The translations under genes were made by a program, and so were the position numbers. 64,000 nucleotides of DNA, from positions 6,944,001 to 7,008,000 of the forward strand of contig NZ_CP042910.1 of NCBI RefSeq assembly GCF_008298035.1, given 5' to 3'. Position 1 is the stretch's first letter. Each line of letters starts with the position of its first letter. The stretch comes from Gimesia maris. Lineage in GTDB: Bacteria; Planctomycetota; Planctomycetia; Planctomycetales; Planctomycetaceae. Of the stretch, positions 20,842 to 29,970 are shown one piece after another. The notes under the pieces were generated by a model, which saw only the letters and a program-made list of their open reading frames with translations, was not told the origin of the DNA and ran no database searches.

Positions 20842-23819
20842 GACACTACCAGTTTTTTCTTTTGCGGCTGCAATGCCCGTCCCAGTTCAGGCATCAGTCC
20901 GTAAGAGAGTGCCAGTAGTTTGAGAGGGTGGATGGTAGGAATCCGGCTTTCCTGTTCCATCTGCATTTTGCAACTGCTGCATTCAGTCACACCCGCATGA
21001 ACGTTTGTTATTTTCATGTGATCGATCAGCTCCCGACCGATCTGTTTGGAGGTTTCAAAGGTGTCGCGGGCGAGCCCGTAGGTCCCGGCCATGCCCGAAC
21101 AGCCTTTTTCAATTGTATTCACCCTCAGCTCAGGAATCAAAGCGAGAAGCGAATTTAAAGCCGAACGGGACGATAAAGCCTTGATATGACAGGGCGTATG
21201 ATAGTCCAGCTCCAGATCCAGTGGTCCAAAATCAGTCCTGAAACGGTTTGCTTCGTGCAACTGCCAGAGAAATGCTCCCGCTTCGCTGACCTGTTCGGAA
21301 ATCACCTGGCTGTCTTCCCCGGGCACCAGCATCGGGTACTCCTGCTTCAGACAGATGGCTGCTGCTGGTTCAGTACAGATAATCTGATGCCCTTCTTTGG
21401 CAAATTCCGCGAGAATTTTGATGTTCTCTTGCGCAAAGCTGCGCGCCGCGATCAAATCGCCGGCGGACACCATCGCCATTCCGGAAGCCAGCTGCTGCGG
21501 AGGGACATACACGGGAATCTGATTGTGCTGCAGGACCGCCAGCATTGCATGTGCCAGTTCCGGATCGTGATAGTTGGCATAATAGTCGACAAAAAAGATG
21601 ACCAGATTCGGATCACTGCCGGGTCGAGGTCGTTTCAGATATTTCTTGGGGACCGATCTCAGGAATGACCGCCGCGAAAAGAAAGGGAGCTTGCGGTCCC
21701 GGTGAATGCCCATCATTTTTTCCATGAGCCAGCGGGTGGTCGTATTATTGATCGCCCAGTTCGCCGCCATCGAAAGTGTACTGCCCAATGCCCCGAATGA
21801 ATGGGCCCGTGACAAGATCCAGTCGGTATGATCAAGACCGTTCGCAGAGACATAAGCCGCTTTAGCCTCGATGGCCATCTGGGGTATGTTGACGGTTGAG
21901 GGACAATCCAGTTGGCACTGCTTACAGTTGAAACAGGTGTCTGCCAGATGTTTGGTTTCTGCTGAGGAGAGTTCATTGGGATGCAGGGCACCGGAGAGCA
22001 GTCCGCGAAAGAGATTGGCTTTGGCACGGGGAGAGGCTTCTTCGTCCGGGGCAATTCGAAAGACGGGACACATCCTGGAACCGGCATCCTGGCGTCGACA
22101 GGAACCACAGCCATTACAGCGTGACGCCTCTTCCTGCAGTTCCTGTGGTGACCAGGCGAGCTGAAGCTCGACCAGTTCGGGGAACTTTTCAGGAACCGGT
22201 CTTAAATTACGAATGGTGACATGCGGATCATCGTTGATAATTTTGCCCGGGTTCAGCAGATTATGCGGATCAAAAATATCTTTAACCTGTCGAAACACGC
22301 GATACAGATCACCATATTGAGAACGAATGAAGGCGGTGCGTGCCAGTCCGTCACCGTGCTCGCCGCTGATTGTTCCATTCAGGGCAAAGACCGTCTGGTA
22401 GAGTTCACGGGCAATGGTTTCCAGAATGGGTGCATTATGATCGGTCAGCGCCGGTAAAAAGGGACGCAGGTGAATCTGCCCGGATGCGGCATGGGCATAT
22501 AAAGTTGCGGTAATCTGATGCTTCTGAAAGACTTTCTGGGCTTTTTGGGAGAACTCGTACAGGCATTCGGGGGGCACTGCGATATCTTCGACAAACGGTT
22601 GAGGCCGTGATTCACCCGGAAGACGACTGAGGGAAGGGACCACTTTCTGCGGCAGTGACCAGAGGAAGTCGACTTCGTCTGATTGATGGGATTCCATGGC
22701 GACAACCACCCGGGAATTGATATTTTTCACAGCGAGAATCACATTATGCAGTCGCTGCTGGACCTGCGCATCACTGAAACCCACCTGTTCGACCAGCAAT
22801 GCCGCTTCGGCTGCAGGAGAGATCAGGGAAGCAAAGCGGGGATCTGCATCGCGGGCCAGGGAGAGCAGACGCCGATCCAGAAGATCGCAGGCGGAAGGCT
22901 GTTCGTGAATAATGGTCTGCACAGCTTTAATGGCAGAGGCCAGATCCCCGAACAGCAGGAGCGCCACTCCCCGATGCGCGGGTAACGGGGAGACATGCAC
23001 CAGTGCGGAAGAGAACAGAGCCAGCGTGCCTTCCGAACCAACTAGCATGCGTGCCAGATTCAAATTTTGTCGACTTTTAATCCCTTTGAGATAATAGCCG
23101 CTGCAGTTGGGAATCCCGGACCGTTGTTTCTCCTGAATTAACGCGGCATGATCATTCAGCAGCTTGGAGAGTTTACTCAAAATCGTACGTTTAGCGTGTT
23201 CGCCACGCGCTTCCGGCGTCGGCTCGCTCAGGAGTGACGTTCCGGACCCCATGGGAGAGGGCTGATTCAGAATCGACAGGCTTTCATTTCCTGCTTCGAA
23301 GCAGGTTCCATCTGCGAGGATCAATTCCAGTCGATTGATATAGTCGCGAGTTGAGCCCACGCGAATCGCCCTGGAGCCGGCGGCATCGATTGCCAGCATA
23401 CTGCCCAGTGTCGTGACTTCAGTATTGGAGGGATCGGGGGGAAAATAGAGTCCCTGTGTTTTCAGATAGCGATTCAACTGTGCGTGCACAACACCTGGCT
23501 GAACATGGACCAGTTTATCATTGATCAACTCAAAGGCATTCATATAGCGTGCGCAGTCGATGACGATCCCGCTGCCGATGGCGTCACCGACCAGGCCAGT
23601 CCCTGCCCCGCGTGGAATCATCGGAATATTCATCTCCGAGGCATAGCGGGCAATCGAGATCAGATCATTTCGATCACGGGGAAAGGCAATACACAGTGGT
23701 GGAACCTGATACAGGCTGGCATCGCTGGCATAAATTGACAACGCAACGGGATCGCATCGCACATCACCTGCAATCAGACTGGAAAGATCTTCTGCAATTC
23801 GTTGCTGTTGACGGTCCAA
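20838..23819 (-). CDS. YdiJ-type FAD-linked oxidase / Fe-S oxidoreductase fusion
   Basis: A 993-residue fusion like E. coli YdiJ (about 1018 residues). The N-terminal half is a FAD-binding PCMH domain (about 40-230; PRGAGTGLVGDA) and a FAD-oxidase C-terminal domain (to about 540, with SGEHGDGLART). The middle has a ferredoxin-like segment with CNGCGSC and CFNCKQCQLDCP. The C-terminal half carries two Cys-rich CCG-type modules (TPCHIKA...CSGMAG and ECSSCKMQ). Such proteins oxidise 2-hydroxy acids (D-lactate, D-2-hydroxyglutarate) and pass electrons to the membrane pool; the substrate here is not known. It is the first gene of the run ending in moaD-moaE-moaA, overlapping moaD by 4 nt, although the enzyme itself does not obviously need molybdenum. 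Confidence 0.92.
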   Translation of the reverse strand: MDRQQQRIAEDLSSLIAGDVRCDPVALSIYASDASLYQVPPLCIAFPRDRNDLISIARYASEMNIPMIPRGAGTGLVGDAIGSGIVIDCARYMNAFELINDKLVHVQPGVVHAQLNRYLKTQGLYFPPDPSNTEVTTLGSMLAIDAAGSRAIRVGSTRDYINRLELILADGTCFEAGNESLSILNQPSPMGSGTSLLSEPTPEARGEHAKRTILSKLSKLLNDHAALIQEKQRSGIPNCSGYYLKGIKSRQNLNLARMLVGSEGTLALFSSALVHVSPLPAHRGVALLLFGDLASAIKAVQTIIHEQPSACDLLDRRLLSLARDADPRFASLISPAAEAALLVEQVGFSDAQVQQRLHNVILAVKNINSRVVVAMESHQSDEVDFLWSLPQKVVPSLSRLPGESRPQPFVEDIAVPPECLYEFSQKAQKVFQKHQITATLYAHAASGQIHLRPFLPALTDHNAPILETIARELYQTVFALNGTISGEHGDGLARTAFIRSQYGDLYRVFRQVKDIFDPHNLLNPGKIINDDPHVTIRNLRPVPEKFPELVELQLAWSPQELQEEASRCNGCGSCRRQDAGSRMCPVFRIAPDEEASPRAKANLFRGLLSGALHPNELSSAETKHLADTCFNCKQCQLDCPSTVNIPQMAIEAKAAYVSANGLDHTDWILSRAHSFGALGSTLSMAANWAINNTTTRWLMEKMMGIHRDRKLPFFSRRSFLRSVPKKYLKRPRPGSDPNLVIFFVDYYANYHDPELAHAMLAVLQHNQIPVYVPPQQLASGMAMVSAGDLIAARSFAQENIKILAEFAKEGHQIICTEPAAAICLKQEYPMLVPGEDSQVISEQVSEAGAFLWQLHEANRFRTDFGPLDLELDYHTPCHIKALSSRSALNSLLALIPELRVNTIEKGCSGMAGTYGLARDTFETSKQIGRELIDHMKITNVHAGVTECSSCKMQMEQESRIPTIHPLKLLALSYGLMPELGRALQPQKKKLVVS

Positions 23820-24068
23820 AGTTACTGGCTCTCAGGTTGAATGATTCGCACGCACATCAAAAGTTTTTGAGGCAGGTTCTATTGTATGCGATTGAAGTCC
23901 CCGGTTTGAATACTCAATCGACCGAAACAGCCTTCGAGCAGTTGATTCGGTTGCCGCCGTGAAAGAATCCCTATAATACACGCAGTCCGTAACCTTTATT
24001 CATCCTGCCTGGTCGACACTGCTTCACCAGAAAGTCTGATACAAGTTACTTCAACATGCTTGTGCGGC

Positions 24069-25085
24069 TTACTTACCGAAGCCAGAAGTGTCGCGTGACT
24101 GTTTCGACAGCCATTCGCAGGCAGGTTCCGGTAAGCCTTCATGACCTCCCTGGAAAATCGTGACGCGTGCATTGCCCGATTTACGTCGGAGATGAATTTC
24201 GCGTCCATAAGTTTCATCGGTCTCCTGATCGGAGACTTGAGGATTTGTCAGTGTGCCCTGATTCCACAGCTGCTCTATTTCAGCCTCAGTCACAGGGGCT
24301 GTCTGGTTCTGTTTCGCCAGAACATTAAAGGCATTAATTGTATGCGTGAAAGGAACGGAACCGGTCTGGCCATCCGTCACACCGGCATTGAGATCAAGGG
24401 GTAATTCCGTAGCATTGTCGATCCAGAATAAAGGAGAACGATCGCGGTACTGCACATCGATCTCCTCTGAAGTACCCGGCTTGTCAGTCAACGATTTTAA
24501 AATCATGCGGGCATAATTCTGGGGCACACCATCTTTCAGGTGAAATCGATACCACTCTGCCAGATCACTGATGCCCACCCAGACGGAAGCGGCTGAGAAA
24601 CGATCAGGGTGATGACCGGCCATCAGCATTGTCATGTGTCCGCCTCCCGAAGAACCGGCCAGATAAATACGTGACTGGTCTACGTTGTAGTGTTTGATGA
24701 CATATTCGATGGCGTCCAGGATATCCTGTCGCGCCAGTCGGGATCCACAGGCTTCGGGCTGCTGGTTGACGCCCCGAAAATCAGGATGCAGATAAATCCA
24801 GCCACGCTGTTCTGCTTCCTGCAGCCACTTCGCATTGTTCTGCTTATAATTGCCACTCCAGGAATGCAGGAAGACAAACAGTGGTGTCGGAGTGGTTTTT
24901 GCCGAAGCGGGCGCCCAGAACATGGAAGGCTGCAAGCTGTCATCCAGACTGCTTTTGACTTTGATGAGCTTCAGCTTTGCCGGTTTCTGTTTTGCCTCAG
25001 CGACGTTTTCCGCTGCTGACAGGTTTTCCGGATTCAAAGCGCAAATCCCGGATACGAAGAGAGCGAACAATACAAGTTTTGACAT
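24069..25085 (-). CDS. Secreted alpha/beta-hydrolase, prolyl-oligopeptidase/esterase type
   Basis: A 338-residue exported serine hydrolase. The signal peptide is MSKLVLFALFVSGICALN... with cleavage near residue 24. The ATG at 25085 is chosen over an upstream in-frame start at 25118 because GAGGAA precedes it by 9 nt and the signal peptide then begins at once. The catalytic Ser lies in YLAGSSGGGHMTML (the G-x-S-x-G nucleophile elbow), preceded by FVFLHSWSGNYKQN as the oxyanion-side strand. The His of GGHEGLPE near the C-terminus completes the triad. Related enzymes are acetyl- or feruloyl-esterase-like and dipeptidyl-peptidase-like; substrate cannot be assigned. It follows a small secreted protein gene by 38 nt, so the two are probably co-transcribed. 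Confidence 0.85.
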   Translation of the reverse strand: MSKLVLFALFVSGICALNPENLSAAENVAEAKQKPAKLKLIKVKSSLDDSLQPSMFWAPASAKTTPTPLFVFLHSWSGNYKQNNAKWLQEAEQRGWIYLHPDFRGVNQQPEACGSRLARQDILDAIEYVIKHYNVDQSRIYLAGSSGGGHMTMLMAGHHPDRFSAASVWVGISDLAEWYRFHLKDGVPQNYARMILKSLTDKPGTSEEIDVQYRDRSPLFWIDNATELPLDLNAGVTDGQTGSVPFTHTINAFNVLAKQNQTAPVTEAEIEQLWNQGTLTNPQVSDQETDETYGREIHLRRKSGNARVTIFQGGHEGLPEPACEWLSKQSRDTSGFGK

Positions 25086-25123
25086 GGATGCAATTTCCTC
25101 AGTTCTTTGATACGTCACGGTTT

Positions 25124-25636
25124 TTATTTCTCATCCTGCGATTCTGATTTCTGTTCGGCGTATTCAATTTTGCCCCAGAGATTTCCGCCGACTTTACCAT
25201 GCTGCCAGGTACCGGCGTAGCGGCCTTCGAAGAACATCACGCGAGATGTGAAGGTACCCAGACCCGGAATGGTCATGTTGGTCAGAGAAATGACGGGGGT
25301 GTCGCCTGCCCAGAAAACATTCAGAGGCATCGGGACGTTAACATCATTATCGCCGTATTTAATACGGGCAGTGATCAGCCACTGATCTCCCTGCAGTTTT
25401 TTCATGGACGCAATCTCATAGCGTTCTTCGCGGGGAGGTTTGCCGTTCTGTTTTCCATCGACACTGAAATGCCCGACCAGCGTTGCCCCGCTCATCTGCT
25501 GTTCCAGTTTTTGTTCCCGCTGCGCCTGCTCAGTAGCGCCTGCGTCCTTTTCATCAGCCTGTTGCGCCTCAGCAACTGCCACAGATGTCAGCAGCAGCAT
25601 ACAGACAGTTAATAAACGATTCCTGAGAAAACTCAT
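25124..25636 (-). CDS. Small secreted protein of unknown function
   Basis: The 170-residue product has a clear signal peptide (MSFLRNRLLTVCMLLLTSVAVAEA, cleavage about residue 24), then a charged, Gln/Glu-rich segment (25-48) that is probably helical. The rest is a beta-rich domain of about 120 residues with ATLVGHFSVDG, WLITARIKYGD and SRVMFFEGRYAGTW, which looks like a lipocalin-like or small beta-barrel fold. I do not recognise the family. GAGAGG precedes the ATG. It is followed at 38 nt by the esterase gene and diverges from mazG. Confidence 0.75.
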   Translation of the reverse strand: MSFLRNRLLTVCMLLLTSVAVAEAQQADEKDAGATEQAQREQKLEQQMSGATLVGHFSVDGKQNGKPPREERYEIASMKKLQGDQWLITARIKYGDNDVNVPMPLNVFWAGDTPVISLTNMTIPGLGTFTSRVMFFEGRYAGTWQHGKVGGNLWGKIEYAEQKSESQDEK

Positions 25637-25744
25637 GATTTCGGCCTCTCATTTTTATTGTGAATTTTCAGAACGAAGTAAATTCGCTACGATACCTTAA
25701 TCCTACACGATAACCGCTCACAGGTGAATCAACCGGTCGAACAT

Positions 25745-26683
25745 ATGACAGAATCTGATTATCAATCACAGCCTGCTGGTCCCACTGGCGCGGGAGATCC
25801 CCTGCCGGGAATTCCCCCCGATTATAGCATCCTAACCCCTGCATTTGAAAAGCTTTGCGATGTAATCGCCCGTCTGCGTTCACCGGAAGGCTGTCCGTGG
25901 GATCGGGAACAGACACTGGAGACGATCAAGCCTTATACGCTGGAAGAAACCTACGAACTGCTGGAAGCCATCGATTCAGGCAATGATGAACATATCATTG
26001 AAGAACTGGGGGATCTTCTGCTGCAGATTGTACTCGACGCTCAGATTGCCGCCGACGAAGGTCGATTTGATCTGACGCACGTCGTCGATCGACTGACTCA
26101 GAAAATGATCGAACGCCATCCGCATGTGTTCGGGGATGTTGCCGCGGAGACACCGGATGAGGTGCGTCGCAACTGGGACCAGATTAAGGAACAGGAAAAG
26201 CAGCGACGTTCGATTTTTGACGGCCTGCCTGCGGCACTACCGGCATTAGCCCGGGCGTCACGCGTGGCGGAAAAAGCTGCCAAAGTGGGATACGATTTTC
26301 CGCATCGCGACATGCTGTTTGATAAACTCCGGGAAGAAATTCAGGAACTGGCGGACGAAATTTTTCCCGACGGTCAGATTCCTCATACGCCGGCCACCGT
26401 GGAGGCGGAGATCGTTGCTGACACGGAACTCGCTGACCCGGAGCTGCGTGAACGCGTGGAAGGGGAACTGGGAGACATTCTGTTCGTCGTCGCCAATATC
26501 GCCCGCCGCTGGAAGATCAATCCCGAAGAAGCGCTTCGAAAAAGCAACAGCAAGTTTCAAGAGCGCGTGCAGAAAATTGAACAGGAACTGGAGCGGACCG
26601 GTGGTTCGATTCAGGAAGCATCCCTGCAGGAAATGGAACAGATCTACCAGGCAGTCAAGCTGCAGGAAAAACGCGATGTCTGA
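25745..26683 (+). CDS. mazG: Nucleoside triphosphate pyrophosphohydrolase MazG
   Basis: A 312-residue MazG protein, which hydrolyses (d)NTPs to the monophosphates and so cleans the nucleotide pool and influences the stringent response. The first MazG domain includes CPWDREQTLETIKPYTLEE and the metal-binding EExxE/ExxD pair (EETYELLEA, EELGDLLLQI). A second domain near the C-terminus has REEIQELADEI and ELGDILFVVANIAR, the tandem layout of E. coli MazG (263 residues). The extra length is an N-terminal extension of about 40 residues and an insertion between the domains. ATG at 25745 and an in-frame GTG at 25724 are both possible starts; neither has a good ribosome site. It converges with the ornithine cyclodeaminase gene (26-nt gap). 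Confidence 0.93.
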   Translation: MTESDYQSQPAGPTGAGDPLPGIPPDYSILTPAFEKLCDVIARLRSPEGCPWDREQTLETIKPYTLEETYELLEAIDSGNDEHIIEELGDLLLQIVLDAQIAADEGRFDLTHVVDRLTQKMIERHPHVFGDVAAETPDEVRRNWDQIKEQEKQRRSIFDGLPAALPALARASRVAEKAAKVGYDFPHRDMLFDKLREEIQELADEIFPDGQIPHTPATVEAEIVADTELADPELRERVEGELGDILFVVANIARRWKINPEEALRKSNSKFQERVQKIEQELERTGGSIQEASLQEMEQIYQAVKLQEKRDV

Positions 26684-26709
26684 TCGATCAGTTTCGCGGG
26701 ACCCCTGTT

Positions 26710-27666
26710 TTAAAACGGCAAGTCAACGCCCAGCCCTTCCTCCAGGGCCAGTTCATACACTTTGACGCCCATGGCGATATCTTCGACCGCCAGGCCGACG
26801 GATTTAAACAGTGTGACCTGATCATCGGTAGCCCGGCCGGTTTCGCGTTCAGCGACAATCTCACACAGGTTATGCATCAACCGCCAGTCGGTAATGCCTT
26901 CGTCGACAGGCTGCATAAAGTCGCCTGCTTCGATTTTGCATTGTTCAATATCATCGCAGACAATCACGTCGGCCCGTTTAATGGTTGTACGGTCAATTTC
27001 CCGTCGCGAGCGATGATTGGATCCGATCACATTGAGATGCGTCCCTTCATCAAGCACACGCCCGTCAAACAGTGGGGTTTTACTGCTGGTGGCACAGATG
27101 ACAATATCTTTTTCCGCCGCGGTTTCATCGGGTGAGTGTGAAGCGGTGACTTCGACATCACACAACTCGGTCATTTCTTCTGCAAACTTGCTGCAATGCT
27201 CGAAGTTGCGCGAGTAGACTGACACGAATTCAATTTTTCGGGTCAAACAGATGGCCTGCAATTGTGTGCGTGCCTGCAGACCGGTGCCAAACAGTCCAAC
27301 GACTTTGGAATCGGGTCGCGCCATATATTCAGTTGCCACTCCACTGGCAGCGCCGGTGCGGAGCTGGCCGAGAAAATCTCCTTCGATCAAAGCCCGCATT
27401 TCGCCGGTCTCCTGATCGTAGATGGCAACGTGGAACTGGGCAGCATCCCTGGTGGTCGTATAGGCTTTCCAGCCGACATACCCCAGATATTCACTGGCGG
27501 CAGACATGGTATGTAACATGATTCCGGGAGCTTTGACCCGTTGTCGAGGCTCATTGTTTGCTCGACCGGCGGCCAGTTCCTTGAAGACCTTGTGTGTGAT
27601 CAATATGGATTTCTCCATGTCCATCAGAGAGCGAACGTCGTCTTCGGTGATATACAGTGCCGCCAT
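26710..27666 (-). CDS. Ornithine cyclodeaminase / mu-crystallin family protein
   Basis: The 318-residue product belongs to the ornithine cyclodeaminase/mu-crystallin family of NAD(P)-binding enzymes. The Rossmann signature is VGLFGTGLQARTQLQA; substrate-side residues include the N-terminal HTMSAASEYLGYVGWK with its lysine, and NVIGSNHRSRREID near the end. Members include ornithine cyclodeaminase, alanine dehydrogenase and ketimine reductases; the sequence alone does not decide between them. Length is normal. It lies alone on the minus strand, converging with mazG, and its upstream gap contains one copy of the dispersed repeat described at 27692-27800. Confidence 0.9.
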   Translation of the reverse strand: MAALYITEDDVRSLMDMEKSILITHKVFKELAAGRANNEPRQRVKAPGIMLHTMSAASEYLGYVGWKAYTTTRDAAQFHVAIYDQETGEMRALIEGDFLGQLRTGAASGVATEYMARPDSKVVGLFGTGLQARTQLQAICLTRKIEFVSVYSRNFEHCSKFAEEMTELCDVEVTASHSPDETAAEKDIVICATSSKTPLFDGRVLDEGTHLNVIGSNHRSRREIDRTTIKRADVIVCDDIEQCKIEAGDFMQPVDEGITDWRLMHNLCEIVAERETGRATDDQVTLFKSVGLAVEDIAMGVKVYELALEEGLGVDLPF

Positions 27667-27691
27667 GTAAGGTTACCTTTGCAAGTGTAGC

Positions 27692-27800
27692 CTGTGTCCA
27701 GTTTTGCTGTCGCGTCTGCAGGATCATCCGGCCCGCCTCTAAATGATCGAGTGACGCTATGGATCATTGTGGATGCGTTCTGAAAACACTGTCCCACAAT
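27692..27800 (+). repeat. Dispersed intergenic element, copy A
   Basis: This stretch resembles two others in the window, at 40857-40946 and 43761-43857. It shares CTGTGTCCAGTTTT at its start and ATGCGTTC near its end with copy B, and GATCGAG-GACGCTATGG plus GCGTTCT-AAA with copy C. Internally it can fold: GCGTC (27712-27716) with GACGC (27753-27757), enclosing GATCAT (27722-27727) with ATGATC (27743-27748), then ATTGTGG (27766-27772) with CCACAAT (27794-27800). It lies between two minus-strand genes. It may be a structured RNA or a miniature repeat; the nature is not known. Confidence 0.55.
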
Positions 27801-27844
27801 ACTGATGCCGTCTGCCAAAGGCGACATCACTATCCTATTACACG

Positions 27845-28801
27845 CTAACGTGAAATCAGTTGATATACAATACCAGTATCAACCTGATAGTAGCCAACTG
27901 CCTCTGCGACATTCCAGGCAACCGTATTGGTTTCGTCGACATGCAGTTCGAGCTTGGTGATCAGTTCATCCTGCAGTCGACGGGCGATTTCCAGCAGTAA
28001 TGACTGGCCATACCCTTTGCCGCGTTCCGCTTCGTTCACAAACACGTCGGTCAGTCCGATTACACGTTCTTCCCATTTGGGGATATAGAGATCCAGGCCA
28101 ATGATGGTGGCAGAAGCGACAGCCGGCTCACCAGTTTTGGAAGCGAGTTCAAAATGCAGCGTTTCGAGTCGTCCCAGTCGGGTGAGCCACCACCAGTTGG
28201 GCGCCTGGTAATCATCGGAAATATTCAACTGCATTTTCCGACGGATTGTGACCAGGTGAAATTTGATCGGCGGTTTCTGGCCGAGCAGATCGCGCTGGTA
28301 GATGCGGGTTGAACCGATTGATTCAAAACCCAGGCTTTCGAAGAAGGGAGCCGCCAGCGGATCAGAGAGGAGAAAACCGGAAGGACGGGTGCCCCCATAC
28401 AGGCCCACCAGATACGGGGATCGCTGCCCGGAAGGTCCCGCAGTAATCTCGGTCGCTCCTTTGGATTTGAGGTATTCTACTGCGCGTCGCACCAGTTCGC
28501 GACCGATTCCACGGCGACGGTAATCCGGGTGCACAATGACTGCACAGATCACGCCCTTGGTATAGTCCAGCGCAGATCCTTCCTCATTGGCTCCAAAACC
28601 GCCAAGAATAAACCCGACCCGTTCGCCATTCTCTTCTGCAACGATCAACCCTTCAGGATCGAAGTAGGGTTGTGAGAAAATCAGAACTTCGAAGGCATCG
28701 TTGCTGAGACATTCCGCGGCTCCTCTACCCAGTCCTGCAGCATGCCATAATCTCAGCAGCTGTGGTGGGTCGGTATTATGAAACGCGCGAAACTCAGTCA
28801 C
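27845..28801 (-). CDS. Tandem GNAT-family N-acetyltransferase
   Basis: A 318-residue protein with two GNAT domains in a row. The first (about 1-165) has the acetyl-CoA motif IVHPDYRRRGIGREL; the second (about 190-318) has FVNEAERGKGYGQSLL and ends with WNVAEAVGYYQVDTG. Both Q/R-x-x-G-x-G/A loops are intact. Tandem GNAT proteins include mycothiol synthase and aminoglycoside enzymes, but the substrate here cannot be named. The linker after the first domain (LLSDPLAAPFFESLGFE) is a normal GNAT end. It is a single gene on the minus strand, 104 nt downstream of the transketolase pair's neighbourhood terminator. Confidence 0.86.
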   Translation of the reverse strand: MTEFRAFHNTDPPQLLRLWHAAGLGRGAAECLSNDAFEVLIFSQPYFDPEGLIVAEENGERVGFILGGFGANEEGSALDYTKGVICAVIVHPDYRRRGIGRELVRRAVEYLKSKGATEITAGPSGQRSPYLVGLYGGTRPSGFLLSDPLAAPFFESLGFESIGSTRIYQRDLLGQKPPIKFHLVTIRRKMQLNISDDYQAPNWWWLTRLGRLETLHFELASKTGEPAVASATIIGLDLYIPKWEERVIGLTDVFVNEAERGKGYGQSLLLEIARRLQDELITKLELHVDETNTVAWNVAEAVGYYQVDTGIVYQLISR

Positions 28802-28862
28802 AAAGTTCTCTCACAAAATGTGAACGGGACTTAGAATCAGAAACTCTGATACAGGAATAGAA

Positions 28863-28892
28863 AGGCCCCCTTGTGAAATCCCAAGAGGGCCT
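28863..28892 (-). terminator. Hairpin terminator after the transketolase genes
   Basis: On the minus strand AGGCCCTCTTG pairs with CAAGGGGGCCT (11 bp, one G-T pair) around an 8-nt loop, starting 9 nt after the transketolase stop codon and followed by TTC-rich sequence. The U-tract is short, so termination strength is uncertain. Confidence 0.75.
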
Positions 28893-28900
28893 GTGATTCC

Positions 28901-29854
28901 TTATTTTACTTTTTTGACCGCTTCAACAATCGCAGCAACAGTCAGACCGTATTTGTCCAGCAGACCCTGGGGATCTCCACTTTCTGCGAAACAGTCACCC
29001 ACATTAACGTAAGCCATGGGAACCGGATTGGTCTGCGAAACTGCCATTGCGACTGCAGATCCCAATCCACCATGAGCGAGGTGTTCTTCAGCAACGACAA
29101 TCGCGCCGGTTTCATGCGCGGCTTTCTGAACGGCTTCCACATCCAGTGGTTTCACGGTATGCATGTCGATGACACGTACACTGACGCCTTCTTCAGACAG
29201 TTTTGTCGCAGCATCAATCGCACCGGCGACCATCAGACCGTTGGCGATAATCGTCACATCGTCACCTTCACGAACGGTATTGGCTTTACCGATCTCGAAG
29301 GTATCTCCAGCGGAATAAATTTCAGATACTTTGGGACGTCCCAGACGCAGGTAAACAGGCCCCTCGTATTCCAGCATGGCAGCGGTTGCCGCTTTGGTGG
29401 AAACGGCGTCAGCGGTGACAATCACAACCATGCCCGGCAGACTGCAGGCCAGTGAGACATCTTCGATACCCATCTGGGAAGGACCATCTTCGCCGATAGA
29501 AATACCGGCATGGGTTCCTACCAGTTTGACGTTCATGTTGGGAAATGAAATCGACATTCTGATCTGGTCGTATGCATTACACAGTAGGAATGCAGCGAAG
29601 CTGGCAACCACCGGGATATGCCCCGTAGAAGCCAGACCGCCGGCCACACTGACCATGTTGCTTTCTGCAATTCCGACATTGAAGGCCCGTTCCGGATAGG
29701 CCTGGGCAAACACTTCTGTTCGGGTTGAGTTCCCGACATCGCCGTCTACCGTCACAACTCCCGGAAATTTATCACCCAGTTCTTTTAATGCATCACCAAA
29801 CGCATCGCGGGTGGCTTGTCCGATTTTCAATCCACTCTGTTCGCCTAAATACAT
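28901..29854 (-). CDS. Transketolase, C-terminal subunit (split type)
   Basis: The 317-residue product equals the pyrimidine-binding and C-terminal domains of transketolase. VDGDVGNSTRTEVFAQAYPERAFNVGIAESNM contains the conserved Glu (GIAESN) that activates the thiamine ring, and SIGEDGPSQMGIEDVSLACSLPGM is the typical substrate-side loop. The C-terminal domain runs from about 190 (VREGDDVTIIANGLMV). With the N-terminal subunit encoded 116 nt upstream it makes a two-chain enzyme moving two-carbon units in the pentose phosphate pathway; related split proteins also act on aromatic precursors. A hairpin terminator follows. Confidence 0.92.
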   Translation of the reverse strand: MYLGEQSGLKIGQATRDAFGDALKELGDKFPGVVTVDGDVGNSTRTEVFAQAYPERAFNVGIAESNMVSVAGGLASTGHIPVVASFAAFLLCNAYDQIRMSISFPNMNVKLVGTHAGISIGEDGPSQMGIEDVSLACSLPGMVVIVTADAVSTKAATAAMLEYEGPVYLRLGRPKVSEIYSAGDTFEIGKANTVREGDDVTIIANGLMVAGAIDAATKLSEEGVSVRVIDMHTVKPLDVEAVQKAAHETGAIVVAEEHLAHGGLGSAVAMAVSQTNPVPMAYVNVGDCFAESGDPQGLLDKYGLTVAAIVEAVKKVK

Positions 29855-29970
29855 AATGATCAGTCTCTTTTTTTGTATGTGTTAACTTTAGATGTTATTT
29901 GATTCGATCCTCCAGCGGTGTTCAAATGCCTGGAACGGTTTCCGTTCGAGGCCACCTGCCGGCAGGGGTT

